Positions 1 through 7,954 of a stretch of 64,000 nucleotides of DNA are shown here, piece after piece; position 1 is the stretch's first letter; the number at the start of each line of letters is the position of its first letter. This DNA comes from Segatella copri (lineage in GTDB: Bacteria; Bacteroidota; Bacteroidia; Bacteroidales; Bacteroidaceae): positions 620,001 through 684,000 of the forward strand of contig NZ_JAPDVG010000001.1 in assembly GCF_026015625.1 (NCBI RefSeq). The letters are read 5' to 3'. A program made the position numbers and the translations under genes. The notes under the pieces were generated by a model that searched no databases, was not told the origin of the DNA, and saw only the letters and a program-made list of their open reading frames with translations.

Positions 1-22
1 TAAAGTAGGAAAGGAAACTGAT

Positions 23-661
23 ATGGCTAAGTACAAATTGCAGGAAATGGGGGATATGCGCTATGATGGCAAGCGCAGAGTTTATCCCAAGATGGTGACC
101 AACCGTACACTATCCCGAAAAGAGTTCGTCAAGATGATGCAGAACTACCATCGCGGTATTTCGGAAAGTACCACGGAGGCTGTATTGACCGATGTGGTTG
201 ATATGCTGACAGACATGCTCTCCATGGGGTACAACGTGAATCTGGAAGGTTTCGGCACCTTCTCCCTCTCCCTCGCTTTCGAGGATGAGAAGCCTAGGGA
301 AATTCTGAATCCAGATGATAAGATGACGTATCGCAAGGTGGGCGTGAAGGACATCAACTTCAAGGCGTCTCCTGAGTTTATCAAGGATGTGAAGCGTGAA
401 ACCGACCGTGACCTGGAGCGTGATATGGGTGGTGTAAAGGTTATCCGTAAGCAGCTCTATTCCAGGGAAGAGCGCATCGCCCGAGCCCTGGAGGTGATAG
501 AGAAGAACGGAGTCCTCACCCTAGGCGATTATGCCTCCATCAACAACCTGAGCCGTACTGCTGCCTCTATGGAACTGAAGGAGCTGACCTGTGATAAATC
601 TTCGCCGATAGATTCACTAGGCCGCGGCAGCCATAAGGTTTGGGTAAAGAGGAAAGAATAA
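23..661 (+). CDS. HU-family DNA-binding protein with C-terminal winged-helix-like extension
   Basis: A 212-residue basic protein. Residues ~10-125 fit the Bacteroidota HU/IHF-like fold: VTNRTLSRKEFVKMM, then an NVNLEGFGTFSLSL arm region. Residues ~145-212 (REERIARALEVIEKNG...ASINNLSRTAASMELKELT) look like a helix-turn-helix/winged-helix domain, so the protein is longer than a 90-residue HU. It probably binds or bends DNA and may act as a nucleoid or local regulatory protein; the target is unknown. An A/G-rich stretch (AGGAAAGGAAACTG) precedes the ATG. It ends 77 bp before the MNT start and is not clearly in that operon. The family call is solid; the role is inferred. Confidence 0.85.
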   Translation: MAKYKLQEMGDMRYDGKRRVYPKMVTNRTLSRKEFVKMMQNYHRGISESTTEAVLTDVVDMLTDMLSMGYNVNLEGFGTFSLSLAFEDEKPREILNPDDKMTYRKVGVKDINFKASPEFIKDVKRETDRDLERDMGGVKVIRKQLYSREERIARALEVIEKNGVLTLGDYASINNLSRTAASMELKELTCDKSSPIDSLGRGSHKVWVKRKE

Positions 662-738
662 ATGCAAATATCTTTCAGAATATTTGTTGGTTTCAATTCT
701 TTTTCGTATTTTTGCGGTGTAATTTAAATGATAGTGTT

Positions 739-1077
739 ATGACGACAATAACAAGGGAACATCTTGAAGATGAGGTACTCAAGTCGATTCAGAAGAAAGC
801 GGAGTCGATTATGCCGAAAGATGCCAAGGTTATCCTTTTCGGGTCAAGGGCTAGAAGGGATGCTAAAGCAGATTCCGACTGGGACATCCTTGTGCTTCTG
901 AATAAGGATAAGATAGAAGAGCAGGATCATGATAATTACACCTATCCTCTTTGGGAATTGGGATGGCAAATCAATCAGATGATTCACCCGATAGTGTATT
1001 CGATGAAGGATTGGAACAGCAAAAAGGGTAGTCCCTTTTATAATAATGTAGAAGAGGAAGGGGTGATGCTATGCTAG
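739..1077 (+). CDS. MNT-type nucleotidyltransferase (antitoxin-like)
   Basis: A 112-residue minimal nucleotidyltransferase. The catalytic signature is visible as GSRAR at residues 35-39 and SDWD at 46-49, the two metal-binding acidic residues expected of the pol-beta/MNT fold. The frame stays open upstream to 640, but those 33 codons are hydrophobic and unlike the family, so I take the ATG at 739 (MTTITREH). The gene overlaps the next one by 7 bp, the usual MNT-HEPN arrangement. In characterised pairs the MNT protein AMPylates and silences the HEPN toxin; that role here is inferred. Confidence 0.85.
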   Translation: MTTITREHLEDEVLKSIQKKAESIMPKDAKVILFGSRARRDAKADSDWDILVLLNKDKIEEQDHDNYTYPLWELGWQINQMIHPIVYSMKDWNSKKGSPFYNNVEEEGVMLC

Positions 1078-1469
1078 AGGGTCAACAACGTAGAGATCTT
1101 GTACACTACAGGATAGAAAAAGCTTATAAGAGTTTTGATGAGGCTAAGGGTGTGGCAAAATTGAAGTATTGGAATTTGACGGGAAATCGTTTGTATTATA
1201 CTGTATTCCATATGGCTTCTGCTTTGTTACTTGACAAGGGCTTTACTGCAAAGACTCATGCCAGTGTAATACATTTAGTTGGAGAGAAATTTATTGCTAC
1301 AGGTTTGTTGGATCGCACTTATGGAAAGTTGTTCTCTCGTCTATATGAACTTCGGCAGTCTGGTGATTATGATGATACCTTTGATGCTACAGAAGAAGAG
1401 GTCTTGCCGTATTTTGAGAAAGTAGAGAATTTTATCAAAGATATGGAAGCGTTGATTACTCATAAGTAA
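1071..1469 (+). CDS. HEPN-domain protein (toxin-like partner of MNT)
   Basis: A 132-residue, mostly helical protein of the HEPN/UPF0332 type. Its start overlaps the MNT stop, so the two are translationally coupled. HEPN RNases usually carry an R-x4-6-H motif. Here the matching position reads RQSGDY (residues 95-100), with Tyr where His would be expected, so RNase activity cannot be assumed. It could be a toxin of a non-canonical subgroup or a catalytically dead binding partner. The pairing with MNT is seen directly; the toxin-antitoxin role is inferred from family knowledge. Confidence 0.8.
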   Translation: MLEGQQRRDLVHYRIEKAYKSFDEAKGVAKLKYWNLTGNRLYYTVFHMASALLLDKGFTAKTHASVIHLVGEKFIATGLLDRTYGKLFSRLYELRQSGDYDDTFDATEEEVLPYFEKVENFIKDMEALITHK

Positions 1470-1498
1470 CATGTGTAAATATTTAAAATGATAGTATT

Positions 1499-1633
1499 AT
1501 GACGAAAGATAGCCGTTATTTTGCGCAAAAAGCAATAGATGCCGCAGATGAATTGTGGGATAAGGGCTTGATAGATGAAAATACTATTGAGCAATGGAAG
1601 CATGAGCATATGAGAACGCCTTATTCTGAATAA
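1499..1633 (+). CDS. Small ORF downstream of HEPN (44 aa)
   Basis: A 44-residue open frame starting MTKDSRYF and ending RTPYSE, 29 bp after the HEPN stop. Its start context (AAATGATAGTATTATGACGA) nearly repeats that of the MNT gene (AAATGATAGTGTTATGACGA), which is the best evidence that it is translated. The sequence is charged and helical with no signal peptide. I do not recognise a family. It may be a co-transcribed accessory of the MNT-HEPN pair or the remnant of a longer gene. Confidence 0.45.
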   Translation: MTKDSRYFAQKAIDAADELWDKGLIDENTIEQWKHEHMRTPYSE

Positions 1634-1663
1634 ATGTATCAAACTTAATTGTTTAATCGTATT

Positions 1664-1789
1664 ATGAATGCAACATTACAAAAGAAAAAGTTACAATCAG
1701 AGTTAGATAAGGCTATTCTCAATGTAAAGGAGGGGAATGTCAAGAACTTCGATACATTGGAGGATATGATGAACTATCTGGAAGCTTAG
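1664..1789 (+). CDS. Small antitoxin-like ORF (41 aa)
   Basis: A 41-residue frame (MNATLQKKKLQSEL... ending MMNYLEA), 30 bp after the previous small ORF. It is lysine-rich at the N-terminus and acidic at the C-terminus, resembling the short helical antitoxins or antitoxin tails found in Bacteroidota, but no family motif can be named. No complete toxin gene follows. A short in-frame start at 1792 runs into GC-rich palindromic repeats, so a partner may have been truncated there. Function unknown. Confidence 0.4.
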   Translation: MNATLQKKKLQSELDKAILNVKEGNVKNFDTLEDMMNYLEA

Positions 1790-1847
1790 ACATGAGTATA
1801 AAATGCCTGGTTAAGAAGAAAATCATTGAACTTTTTCATGTGGTTCA

Positions 1848-1935
1848 AGCACGGGCTGAAGGCCCAAAAGCTCCTAGCCCAGGGCAACACCCTGGGTATT
1901 AAGATGTTGTATCCCTGCGCCCTGTAAGGGCAAAA
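1848..1935. repeat. Cluster of GC-rich short palindromes (REP-like)
   Basis: Three consecutive short palindromes occur in otherwise AT-rich DNA: GGGCTGAAGGCCC, CCCAGGGCAACACCCTGGG and GCCCTGTAAGGGC. The GC content and palindrome pattern resemble dispersed REP-type elements of Bacteroidota. They follow directly after the small antitoxin-like gene and may have interrupted a downstream reading frame. Confidence 0.55.
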
Positions 1936-1997
1936 GCCTTGAATATATGCTGCTTTATAACCAATTTTATTGAGATTTGCAAGAAACTATTTCTCTT

Positions 1998-2179
1998 TTA
2001 AATCATTTGCCGACTTTCGAAATCAGCTTTGATTTCATCTAATAGTGGATTTCTGTTTTAGCATAAATGTCAATGCCATCATATTGTTTTGCTCTTTCGA
2101 GCATTTCCTCTTTATGTTTTAGGAGTTGTTTAAACTTTCTGATGGTTTCCTCCTTTGTATTGTTCTTTGTTGCTTGCAT
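1998..2179 (-). pseudogene. Short coiled-coil-like ORF with a probable frameshift
   Basis: On the minus strand an ATG at 2179, preceded by an AAAAAGGAGG Shine-Dalgarno-like sequence, opens a 46-codon frame (start MQATKNNTKEETIRK, stop at 2039-2041). The adjacent frame continues the same charged, helical character (LLDEIKADFESRQMI) to a stop at 1998-2000. A one-base shift near 2040 would join the two into a ~60-residue protein. I do not recognise a family. It could instead be an intact 46-residue gene covering 2039-2179. Confidence 0.35.
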
Positions 2180-2267
2180 AATAACCTCCTTTTTAATGTT
2201 ATTGTTATTAATTTGGTGGCAAAGATAAGAAAAGTAAATGAGATATGCAAGAAAAAAGACCTAAAAT

Positions 2268-2298
2268 TTTGTGAAGCCAATTCTTTTTCGTACTTTTG
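2268..2298 (+). promoter_or_regulatory. Bacteroidota promoter (TTTG-N19-TACTTTTG)
   Basis: TTTG at 2268-2271 and TACTTTTG at 2291-2298 are separated by 19 nt, matching the Bacteroidota -33/-7 consensus. Transcription should begin near 2305. The first long gene downstream starts at 2774, so either a stand-alone RNA or a ~460-nt leader of the methyltransferase operon is made. Confidence 0.7.
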
Positions 2299-2304
2299 CA
2301 GTTG

Positions 2305-2645
2305 TCTTGTTGTGGATGGCTGGCGATGAGTCGCTGGCTAGGTAAAAATCCATGGCTTGGCCTATCATAATTAAGAAAGACGTTCTCTACGTTTTCTTCT
2401 GACCTTTCGAAACCTCGCAAATTTCAAATGGGAATCAGATGAAGACAGCAGTGGGCGTCTACCCACTGTGTATATACACATGGCATAGGTGTGCCCCTTC
2501 GTCTGAAGGGGTACGCTCTGTGCTATCATATATATACCCGTTAGGCGTAGGCATCTGTTGCTTCTTTTCCTTGTTCCCTGGGTTCATGCGAGGTTCCTGA
2601 AAGGCAAGGATTATGCGAGTGATAGATTCCCTACGCCTTCCTTTT
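2305..2645 (+). ncRNA. Candidate structured RNA or leader upstream of the methyltransferase operon
   Basis: Behind a consensus promoter the sequence folds into nested helices: AACCTCGCA 2411-2419 with TGCGAGGTT 2587-2595, GGGAA 2430-2434 with TTCCC 2574-2578, and CAGATG 2436-2441 with CATCTG 2552-2557. Inside these lie two hairpins, CAGTGGG/CCCACTG (2449-2468) and CCCCTTC/GAAGGGG (2494-2511). The ~185-nt rod with internal bulges resembles 6S-type RNA in outline, but I cannot confirm that family. GGCGTAG 2544-2550 could also pair with CTACGCC 2631-2637, competing or forming a pseudoknot. The ends are estimates. It contains no convincing gene. Confidence 0.5.
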
Positions 2646-2773
2646 TGATAGCTAATCAGTTATCCTATTCCTTATCTTGCGATGAGGCTGGACTAGAATC
2701 AAAATAATCTTTTAAAATCAGATGGTTTCTGCTTTCGGGAATCGGTGGAGTAATAGGATGGCAAGGCTTTGCT

Positions 2774-5551
2774 ATGCTCCCATCGGCAACGGAAGTTATG
2801 GCAAAGAAACTGCAACTCAGCTATAAGGAAATCGAATCCCGATTGGAATCGTTTAAAACTAAAGTGGTGCCAGCCTCTGAGGTTGGCTATGAGATACTGA
2901 AGGCTTTTGGTAAAAGCGAAAAGGATGTGTCGAGATACAAGGAAGGAAAGGGTGTCTTGAAGACATTCGACGGCTTGCTTATCAAAGGCTTGTTCTGCTA
3001 TCAGGCTGTAGATACTTTGCATCTTACCACCAGGTTGGAGGCATTGAAGACCGATGCTCAGGTAAAGAAGGCTGCACCAAAGATTATTGCGGTGAGCGAT
3101 GGTGAAACCCTCCTTGCTTATGATACTCGTGAGAATGATACTTACGAGCAGAAACTTGTCAAGATGCACAGCGACTTTGGCTTCTTCTATCCTTTGATGA
3201 ACGTAGAGCGAGTACACACTACGGCAGAAAACCCTGCCGATGTGAAGGCTGCTGAGAAACTTGCCAAACTGCATGATGAGATTCGTGCTTATAACGAATA
3301 TAATAGTGATGACGACTTGCACGACCTCAATATCTTCATTACCCGCCTGCTCTTCTGTTTCTTTGCCGAAGACACAGGTATCTTTGCCGAAAATCTCTTT
3401 ACCAACTTTATCAAGCAATTTACCAAGGAAGATGGTTCCGATCTCGGCGAGATGCTAGGTCAGGCATTCCAGGTGATGAATGTGCCAAACAAGGAGCGTT
3501 CGGAAGAACTTACCAAGGAAATCAATCAGTTTCCTTACGTGAATGGCGGTCTTTTTGCCTCTGACATTCCTATCCCAAAGATGGGTTATAAGGCTAGAAA
3601 GATTGTCATCGAATGCGGAGACTTGGATTGGAAGGACATCAATCCGGATATTTTCGGTAGTATGATTCAGGCGGTGGTGAATCCTGATGTGCGTGCCAAG
3701 GAGGGTATGCATTACACCAGTGTGCCTAATATCATGAAGGTTATCAATCCGCTCTTTATGGATGATTTGCGTGCCGAATACAAGAAGTTGACGGACTTTT
3801 ACGATCTGAAGAAAAACCTGTATGACATGAGCGTATTGTCCATCAATCAGTTTGTGGCGGAATGCAAGCCTATTGTCAGGGGGTGCGACCGCTTGCTGTT
3901 GCGTATGAGTAAGATGAAGTTCTTCGATCCAGCGTGTGGAAGTGGCAACTTCTTGATTATCACCTATAAGCAGTTGCGCTTATTGGAGATGGATATCTTG
4001 CATCTTCGCAAGAAGTGCCAGCCTGAGCTGATGATAGACTTCATAGATGGTTCTTGCATCCACTTGGATCAATTCTACGGAATAGAGCTTCTCGACTTCC
4101 CTCATGAGGTAGCCATGCTTTCCCTTTGGCTTGCCGAGCATCAGATGAACAACAAGTTTCACGCCGATTTCGGTGTGAATGTTGCTGCCTTGCCTTTGCA
4201 TAATATCAACCAGTTAAAATGTGGTAATGCCTGTAGAATGGATTGGGAGGTAGTATGCCCACATACCAAGGATGAAGAAGTGTTTGTATTTGGTAATCCG
4301 CCGTATTTGGGAACAAAATGGCAAACGATTAGTCAAAAAGAAGATGTAGATTTTGTAATGCCGGATAACAAATGTCGTAGAACTTTAGATTATATTTCTT
4401 GTTGGTTTGTTCTTGGAGCTAAATACGTGAAAGGCTCAAAAGCTAAATATGCTTTTGTTAGTACAAATTCTATATGTCAAGGAGAACAAGTGGCTGCTCT
4501 TTGGCCGCAAATTTCAAAGGATGATGTTTGTATTGATTTTTGTTATCTGCCATTTAAATGGAGTAATAATGCAAAATATAATGCTGGAGTAACATGTGTT
4601 ATTATTAGTTTAGGTTGGAATTCAACTAAAAATAAGTACATTTATGCGGATAAATGTAAAAAAGTAAATAACATTAATTATTATTTGTTAGATGCCCCTA
4701 ATGTTATAGTAGAACATCGTACTAGTCCGCTTTCTGAATTGCCAATTATGCGTAAAGGAAGTCAGCCTACTGATGGAGGCTTTTTACTTATGGATAAAGA
4801 AGAACGTAATGAATTTGTATTGGAAAACCAAAAGTTGGCTCCATATATAAGACAATATATGGGAGCCGATGATTTGATAAATGGTAAGTTGCGTTATTGT
4901 TTATGGCTAAAAGAATGTCCAGAAGATATAATGTCATCTTGTGATAAACTTATTGTTCGATTAAAGAATGTGGCAAATATTCGAAGTAATAGTACTAAGG
5001 AACTTACAAGAAAATGGGCTTTAAAGCCACATTTATTTACTGAGGATAGGCAACCTGATATGGAATACTTGATGTTACCAGTAGTTTCTTCAGAAAAAAG
5101 GCAATATATTCCAATGGCTTATATTGATTCTACAGTGATAGCTAATACAAATTCCCAAATGATACCTGATGCGCCGATTTATGTATTTGGAGTGCTTACT
5201 TCATTGATTCATTCAGTTTGGATGAAGGCTGTTTGTGGAAGATTGGAAATGCGTTTTGCTTATTCCGCAAGTGTTGTTTACAACACTTTCCCCTTCCCAT
5301 CCATCTCCGACACAAAGAAGTCCGAGATAGAAGAGGCGGCAACGAATGTGCTTCTGGCTCGTGAAAACTATCCAGAGAAGACGCTTGCTGATCTTTACGA
5401 CCCGGAAAAGATGCCGGAGGATTTGCGTGCAGCACATGAGGAACTGGATGCCATCGTAGAAAGCTGCTATCCTGATGCTCCGTTCCCAAATGATGAGGCT
5501 CGATTGGAATGCCTCTTCAAACTCTATGAGAAAATGACAGCTAACAAGTAA
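2774..5551 (+). CDS. MmeI-like class I N6-adenine DNA methyltransferase
   Basis: A 925-residue DNA methyltransferase. The SAM-binding motif I is FFDPACGSGNF (residues 383-393) and the catalytic motif IV is NPPY (508-511), typical of N6-adenine enzymes. The helicase-spacer-like region (~200-330, ending in VRAKEGMHYTS), the recognition region (~650-835) and the C-terminal LYDPEKMPEDLRAAH segment follow the MmeI/type IIL layout. The N-terminal PD-(D/E)xK nuclease of MmeI is not recognisable, so cleavage may be supplied by the downstream GIY-YIG protein. An alternative start is the ATG at 2798 (MAKKLQLS), which may be the true one. About 4290-5275 is strikingly AT-rich compared with both ends of the gene, suggesting exchange of the specificity region. 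It is the first gene of a four-gene operon. Confidence 0.9.
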   Translation: MLPSATEVMAKKLQLSYKEIESRLESFKTKVVPASEVGYEILKAFGKSEKDVSRYKEGKGVLKTFDGLLIKGLFCYQAVDTLHLTTRLEALKTDAQVKKAAPKIIAVSDGETLLAYDTRENDTYEQKLVKMHSDFGFFYPLMNVERVHTTAENPADVKAAEKLAKLHDEIRAYNEYNSDDDLHDLNIFITRLLFCFFAEDTGIFAENLFTNFIKQFTKEDGSDLGEMLGQAFQVMNVPNKERSEELTKEINQFPYVNGGLFASDIPIPKMGYKARKIVIECGDLDWKDINPDIFGSMIQAVVNPDVRAKEGMHYTSVPNIMKVINPLFMDDLRAEYKKLTDFYDLKKNLYDMSVLSINQFVAECKPIVRGCDRLLLRMSKMKFFDPACGSGNFLIITYKQLRLLEMDILHLRKKCQPELMIDFIDGSCIHLDQFYGIELLDFPHEVAMLSLWLAEHQMNNKFHADFGVNVAALPLHNINQLKCGNACRMDWEVVCPHTKDEEVFVFGNPPYLGTKWQTISQKEDVDFVMPDNKCRRTLDYISCWFVLGAKYVKGSKAKYAFVSTNSICQGEQVAALWPQISKDDVCIDFCYLPFKWSNNAKYNAGVTCVIISLGWNSTKNKYIYADKCKKVNNINYYLLDAPNVIVEHRTSPLSELPIMRKGSQPTDGGFLLMDKEERNEFVLENQKLAPYIRQYMGADDLINGKLRYCLWLKECPEDIMSSCDKLIVRLKNVANIRSNSTKELTRKWALKPHLFTEDRQPDMEYLMLPVVSSEKRQYIPMAYIDSTVIANTNSQMIPDAPIYVFGVLTSLIHSVWMKAVCGRLEMRFAYSASVVYNTFPFPSISDTKKSEIEEAATNVLLARENYPEKTLADLYDPEKMPEDLRAAHEELDAIVESCYPDAPFPNDEARLECLFKLYEKMTANK

Positions 5552-5566
5552 TAAATTGAATGGCTT

Positions 5567-7615
5567 ATGGACAAGATAAATGATAATATCGTTGATATTT
5601 CGTATCAGCAAACGGGTAAATCGAGTAATACGAATGAACTCGGTATGCGAGAGATGCAAGCCAAGGCTTACGAAGCCCGCAACCATCGCTTTCTGCTTAT
5701 CAAGGCGCCACCGGCATCTGGCAAGAGTCGCGCCTTGATGTTCATCGCCCTGGATAAGCTGAAGAATCAGGGCATCAAGAAGGTAGTAGTGGCTGTACCG
5801 GAAAAGAGTATCGGCCGCTCTTTCCAAAACACCGACCTGATGAAGTATGGCTTCTTCGCCGATTGGAGGGTGGCGCAACAGTATAATCTTTGCGATAATA
5901 ATCTTTGCGATTCTACCGACGAGAAAGTTAAGGCGGTACGCTTTAAAAATTTCTTCCATCAATATAAAAACAATATCCTGGTTTGCGCCCATGCCACACT
6001 AAGAAACGGCATGAAGGAAATAAGTGACGAGGAGTTTAATGATTGCCTCTTGGCGATAGATGAGTTCCATCATACTAGTGCTGATGTGAACAGCGGACTG
6101 GGCGATATTGTGCGCCGGGTGATGAATAATTCCACCGGTCATATTGTTGCCATGACGGGCAGTTACTTCCGTGGCGATGGCGTTCCGGTATTGAGGGCAG
6201 AGGATGAGGCCCGTTTCTTCCCAGTAACCTACAACTATTATCAGCAACTCAACGGTTATCGCTATCTCAAGGACCTCGTCCTGGGCTATCACTTCTATCA
6301 CGGCAGTTATCTCGACCATATCGCCGAGGTGCTGGATACTACCAAGAAGACCATCATTCATATTCCGAGTGTCAACTCCCGTGCATCCAGCGGTTTGGGC
6401 AAATATACGGAGGTGGATGAAATCATCAAGATTATCGGTAAGGTAGAGGAACGGGATTACAACAATGGCGGCATCTATCACATCAGAACAAAGGACGGCA
6501 GACTGCTGAAGGTTGCCGATCTGGTGGAAGACCACGCCGAGACTCGCAACCTGGTGCAGGGATATTTGCAGCGGATAAAGAAGCGTGATGATGTAGATAT
6601 TATCATCGCTCTGGGTACTGCCAAGGAAGGTTTCGACTGGCAATGGTGTGAGGAATGTCTGACCATCGGCGTGCGTGGTTCGCTGACCGAAGTGGTGCAG
6701 ATTATCGGAAGATGTACCCGTGATTGCGAAGGCAAGGAGACGGCAAAGTTTGTGAACATGATAGGAATGCCTGATGCCAATCAGCCCGATGTGAAGGTGG
6801 CGGTGAACGACTTTCTGAAAGCCATTACGGCTTCGCTTCTGATGGAGCAGGTGATGGCGCCTAGTTGGCATTTCAAGACGGTGAAGGATGTGGATAGTGA
6901 TGAGGGTAGTCCGCTGGATGCCCGTACCCTGGTGATAGAGGGCTTGAAACCTTTGTCGAGCGAGAAGACGAAGATGATTGTAGAGGAGCAGTTGGATGAT
7001 TTGAAGGCTTCTATCTTACAAGACGAACTGGTGGTGAAAGCCATCAGCGGAAGTACTACGGCTGAAACCATCACCAAAGCGCTCATTCCGAAAGTGATTC
7101 GTGAAAAGTATCCGGATTTGAGCGAGGACGAAGTGGAAGAAGTTCGCCAGCGCCTGCTGCTTGATACCCTAGTAAAAGGTGGCGAAGTGGTGGATGATAA
7201 GGGAAATCCTATCGATTTCGATGCTTCGAAGAACGACGAGGAGAAGGAGTCAGAAGGCAATCGCCTTATCAAGTTGGCAAATCGTATGATCAATATCAAC
7301 CAGTTGAATATCAATCTGATTGATTCCATCAATCCGTTCCAGCGTGCTTACGAGATGCTTTCGAAGAATATCGACAAATCGACCTTGAAGATTATCCAAG
7401 ACACGATAGCGGAACAGAAGTTTGATATGACCCTGGAACAAGCCATCATCCTCTTCAAGGGGCCGTACAGAAAATGGGTGGAAGAGCACAATGAACAACG
7501 ACCAGACATCAATGACCCAGACCCAAAGGTGAGAGAACTGGCAGCTGCCTTCCAGAAAATCAAGAACTTGAAAATAAGAAAAATGAGAGGCTTGGAATAT
7601 GAGCCGGAAAAGTAA
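5567..7615 (+). CDS. DEAD/DEAH-type helicase of the restriction-modification-like operon
   Basis: A 682-residue superfamily 2 helicase, 15 bp after the methyltransferase. Walker A reads APPASGKS (residues 47-54), motif II is DEFH (165-168), motif III is MTGSYFRGDG, and motifs V-VI are GTAKEGFDWQ and QIIGRCTR (378-385). The 250-residue C-terminal part is helical and charged with no domain I can name. The intact ATPase motifs suggest DNA translocation or remodelling, as in the R subunits of type I and III restriction systems, but no nuclease motif is seen here. The tight spacing places it in one transcript with its neighbours. Confidence 0.9.
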   Translation: MDKINDNIVDISYQQTGKSSNTNELGMREMQAKAYEARNHRFLLIKAPPASGKSRALMFIALDKLKNQGIKKVVVAVPEKSIGRSFQNTDLMKYGFFADWRVAQQYNLCDNNLCDSTDEKVKAVRFKNFFHQYKNNILVCAHATLRNGMKEISDEEFNDCLLAIDEFHHTSADVNSGLGDIVRRVMNNSTGHIVAMTGSYFRGDGVPVLRAEDEARFFPVTYNYYQQLNGYRYLKDLVLGYHFYHGSYLDHIAEVLDTTKKTIIHIPSVNSRASSGLGKYTEVDEIIKIIGKVEERDYNNGGIYHIRTKDGRLLKVADLVEDHAETRNLVQGYLQRIKKRDDVDIIIALGTAKEGFDWQWCEECLTIGVRGSLTEVVQIIGRCTRDCEGKETAKFVNMIGMPDANQPDVKVAVNDFLKAITASLLMEQVMAPSWHFKTVKDVDSDEGSPLDARTLVIEGLKPLSSEKTKMIVEEQLDDLKASILQDELVVKAISGSTTAETITKALIPKVIREKYPDLSEDEVEEVRQRLLLDTLVKGGEVVDDKGNPIDFDASKNDEEKESEGNRLIKLANRMININQLNINLIDSINPFQRAYEMLSKNIDKSTLKIIQDTIAEQKFDMTLEQAIILFKGPYRKWVEEHNEQRPDINDPDPKVRELAAAFQKIKNLKIRKMRGLEYEPEK

Positions 7616-7660
7616 TTTGGGCATTTATAATTCAACATTTAACATTCAACATTTCAAAAG

Positions 7661-7921
7661 ATGGATTGGCCAGAAGAATTATTAGAGATATTTGATGACC
7701 CCTTGTTGGCGGATGTACGTCCGAAACCGAAGGCGCCGACGCCCGATGACAGGCTGGCACAGAAATTGCTTGAAATCAACAAGTGGGTGGCAGAGCATGG
7801 TAGCGAACCTACAGCAGATGGTGGCTTGAAAGAAAAGTTGCTTGCTGCATCGCTCAAGGCTCTGCGGACCAAGGCAACAGATAGCCTCAGACAGTATGAT
7901 GAGTATCATCTGTTGGGATAG
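7661..7921 (+). CDS. Small operon protein (86 aa), N-terminal-module homologue of the next gene
   Basis: An 86-residue acidic protein beginning MDWPEELLEIFDDPLL. The opening matches the start of the following nuclease (MDIDKELEDIFSDPLM), so the two share a short N-terminal module. The rest (RLAQKLLEINKWVAEHG, then LKALRTKATDSLRQYDEYHLLG) looks like a helical adaptor. Related GIY-YIG proteins appear to carry such a segment fused, so this may be a split-off domain, probably mediating complex assembly. It lies 45 bp after the helicase and 33 bp before the nuclease. Function unknown. Confidence 0.75.
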   Translation: MDWPEELLEIFDDPLLADVRPKPKAPTPDDRLAQKLLEINKWVAEHGSEPTADGGLKEKLLAASLKALRTKATDSLRQYDEYHLLG

Positions 7922-7954
7922 GCTATAGTTTTTCACCTTATTATATATAGTGAT

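Noticed and set aside
2126..2329. A 67-codon frame on the plus strand before the methyltransferase
   Set aside because: It overlaps the promoter at 2268-2298, is rich in Leu/Cys without a domain, and has no start context.
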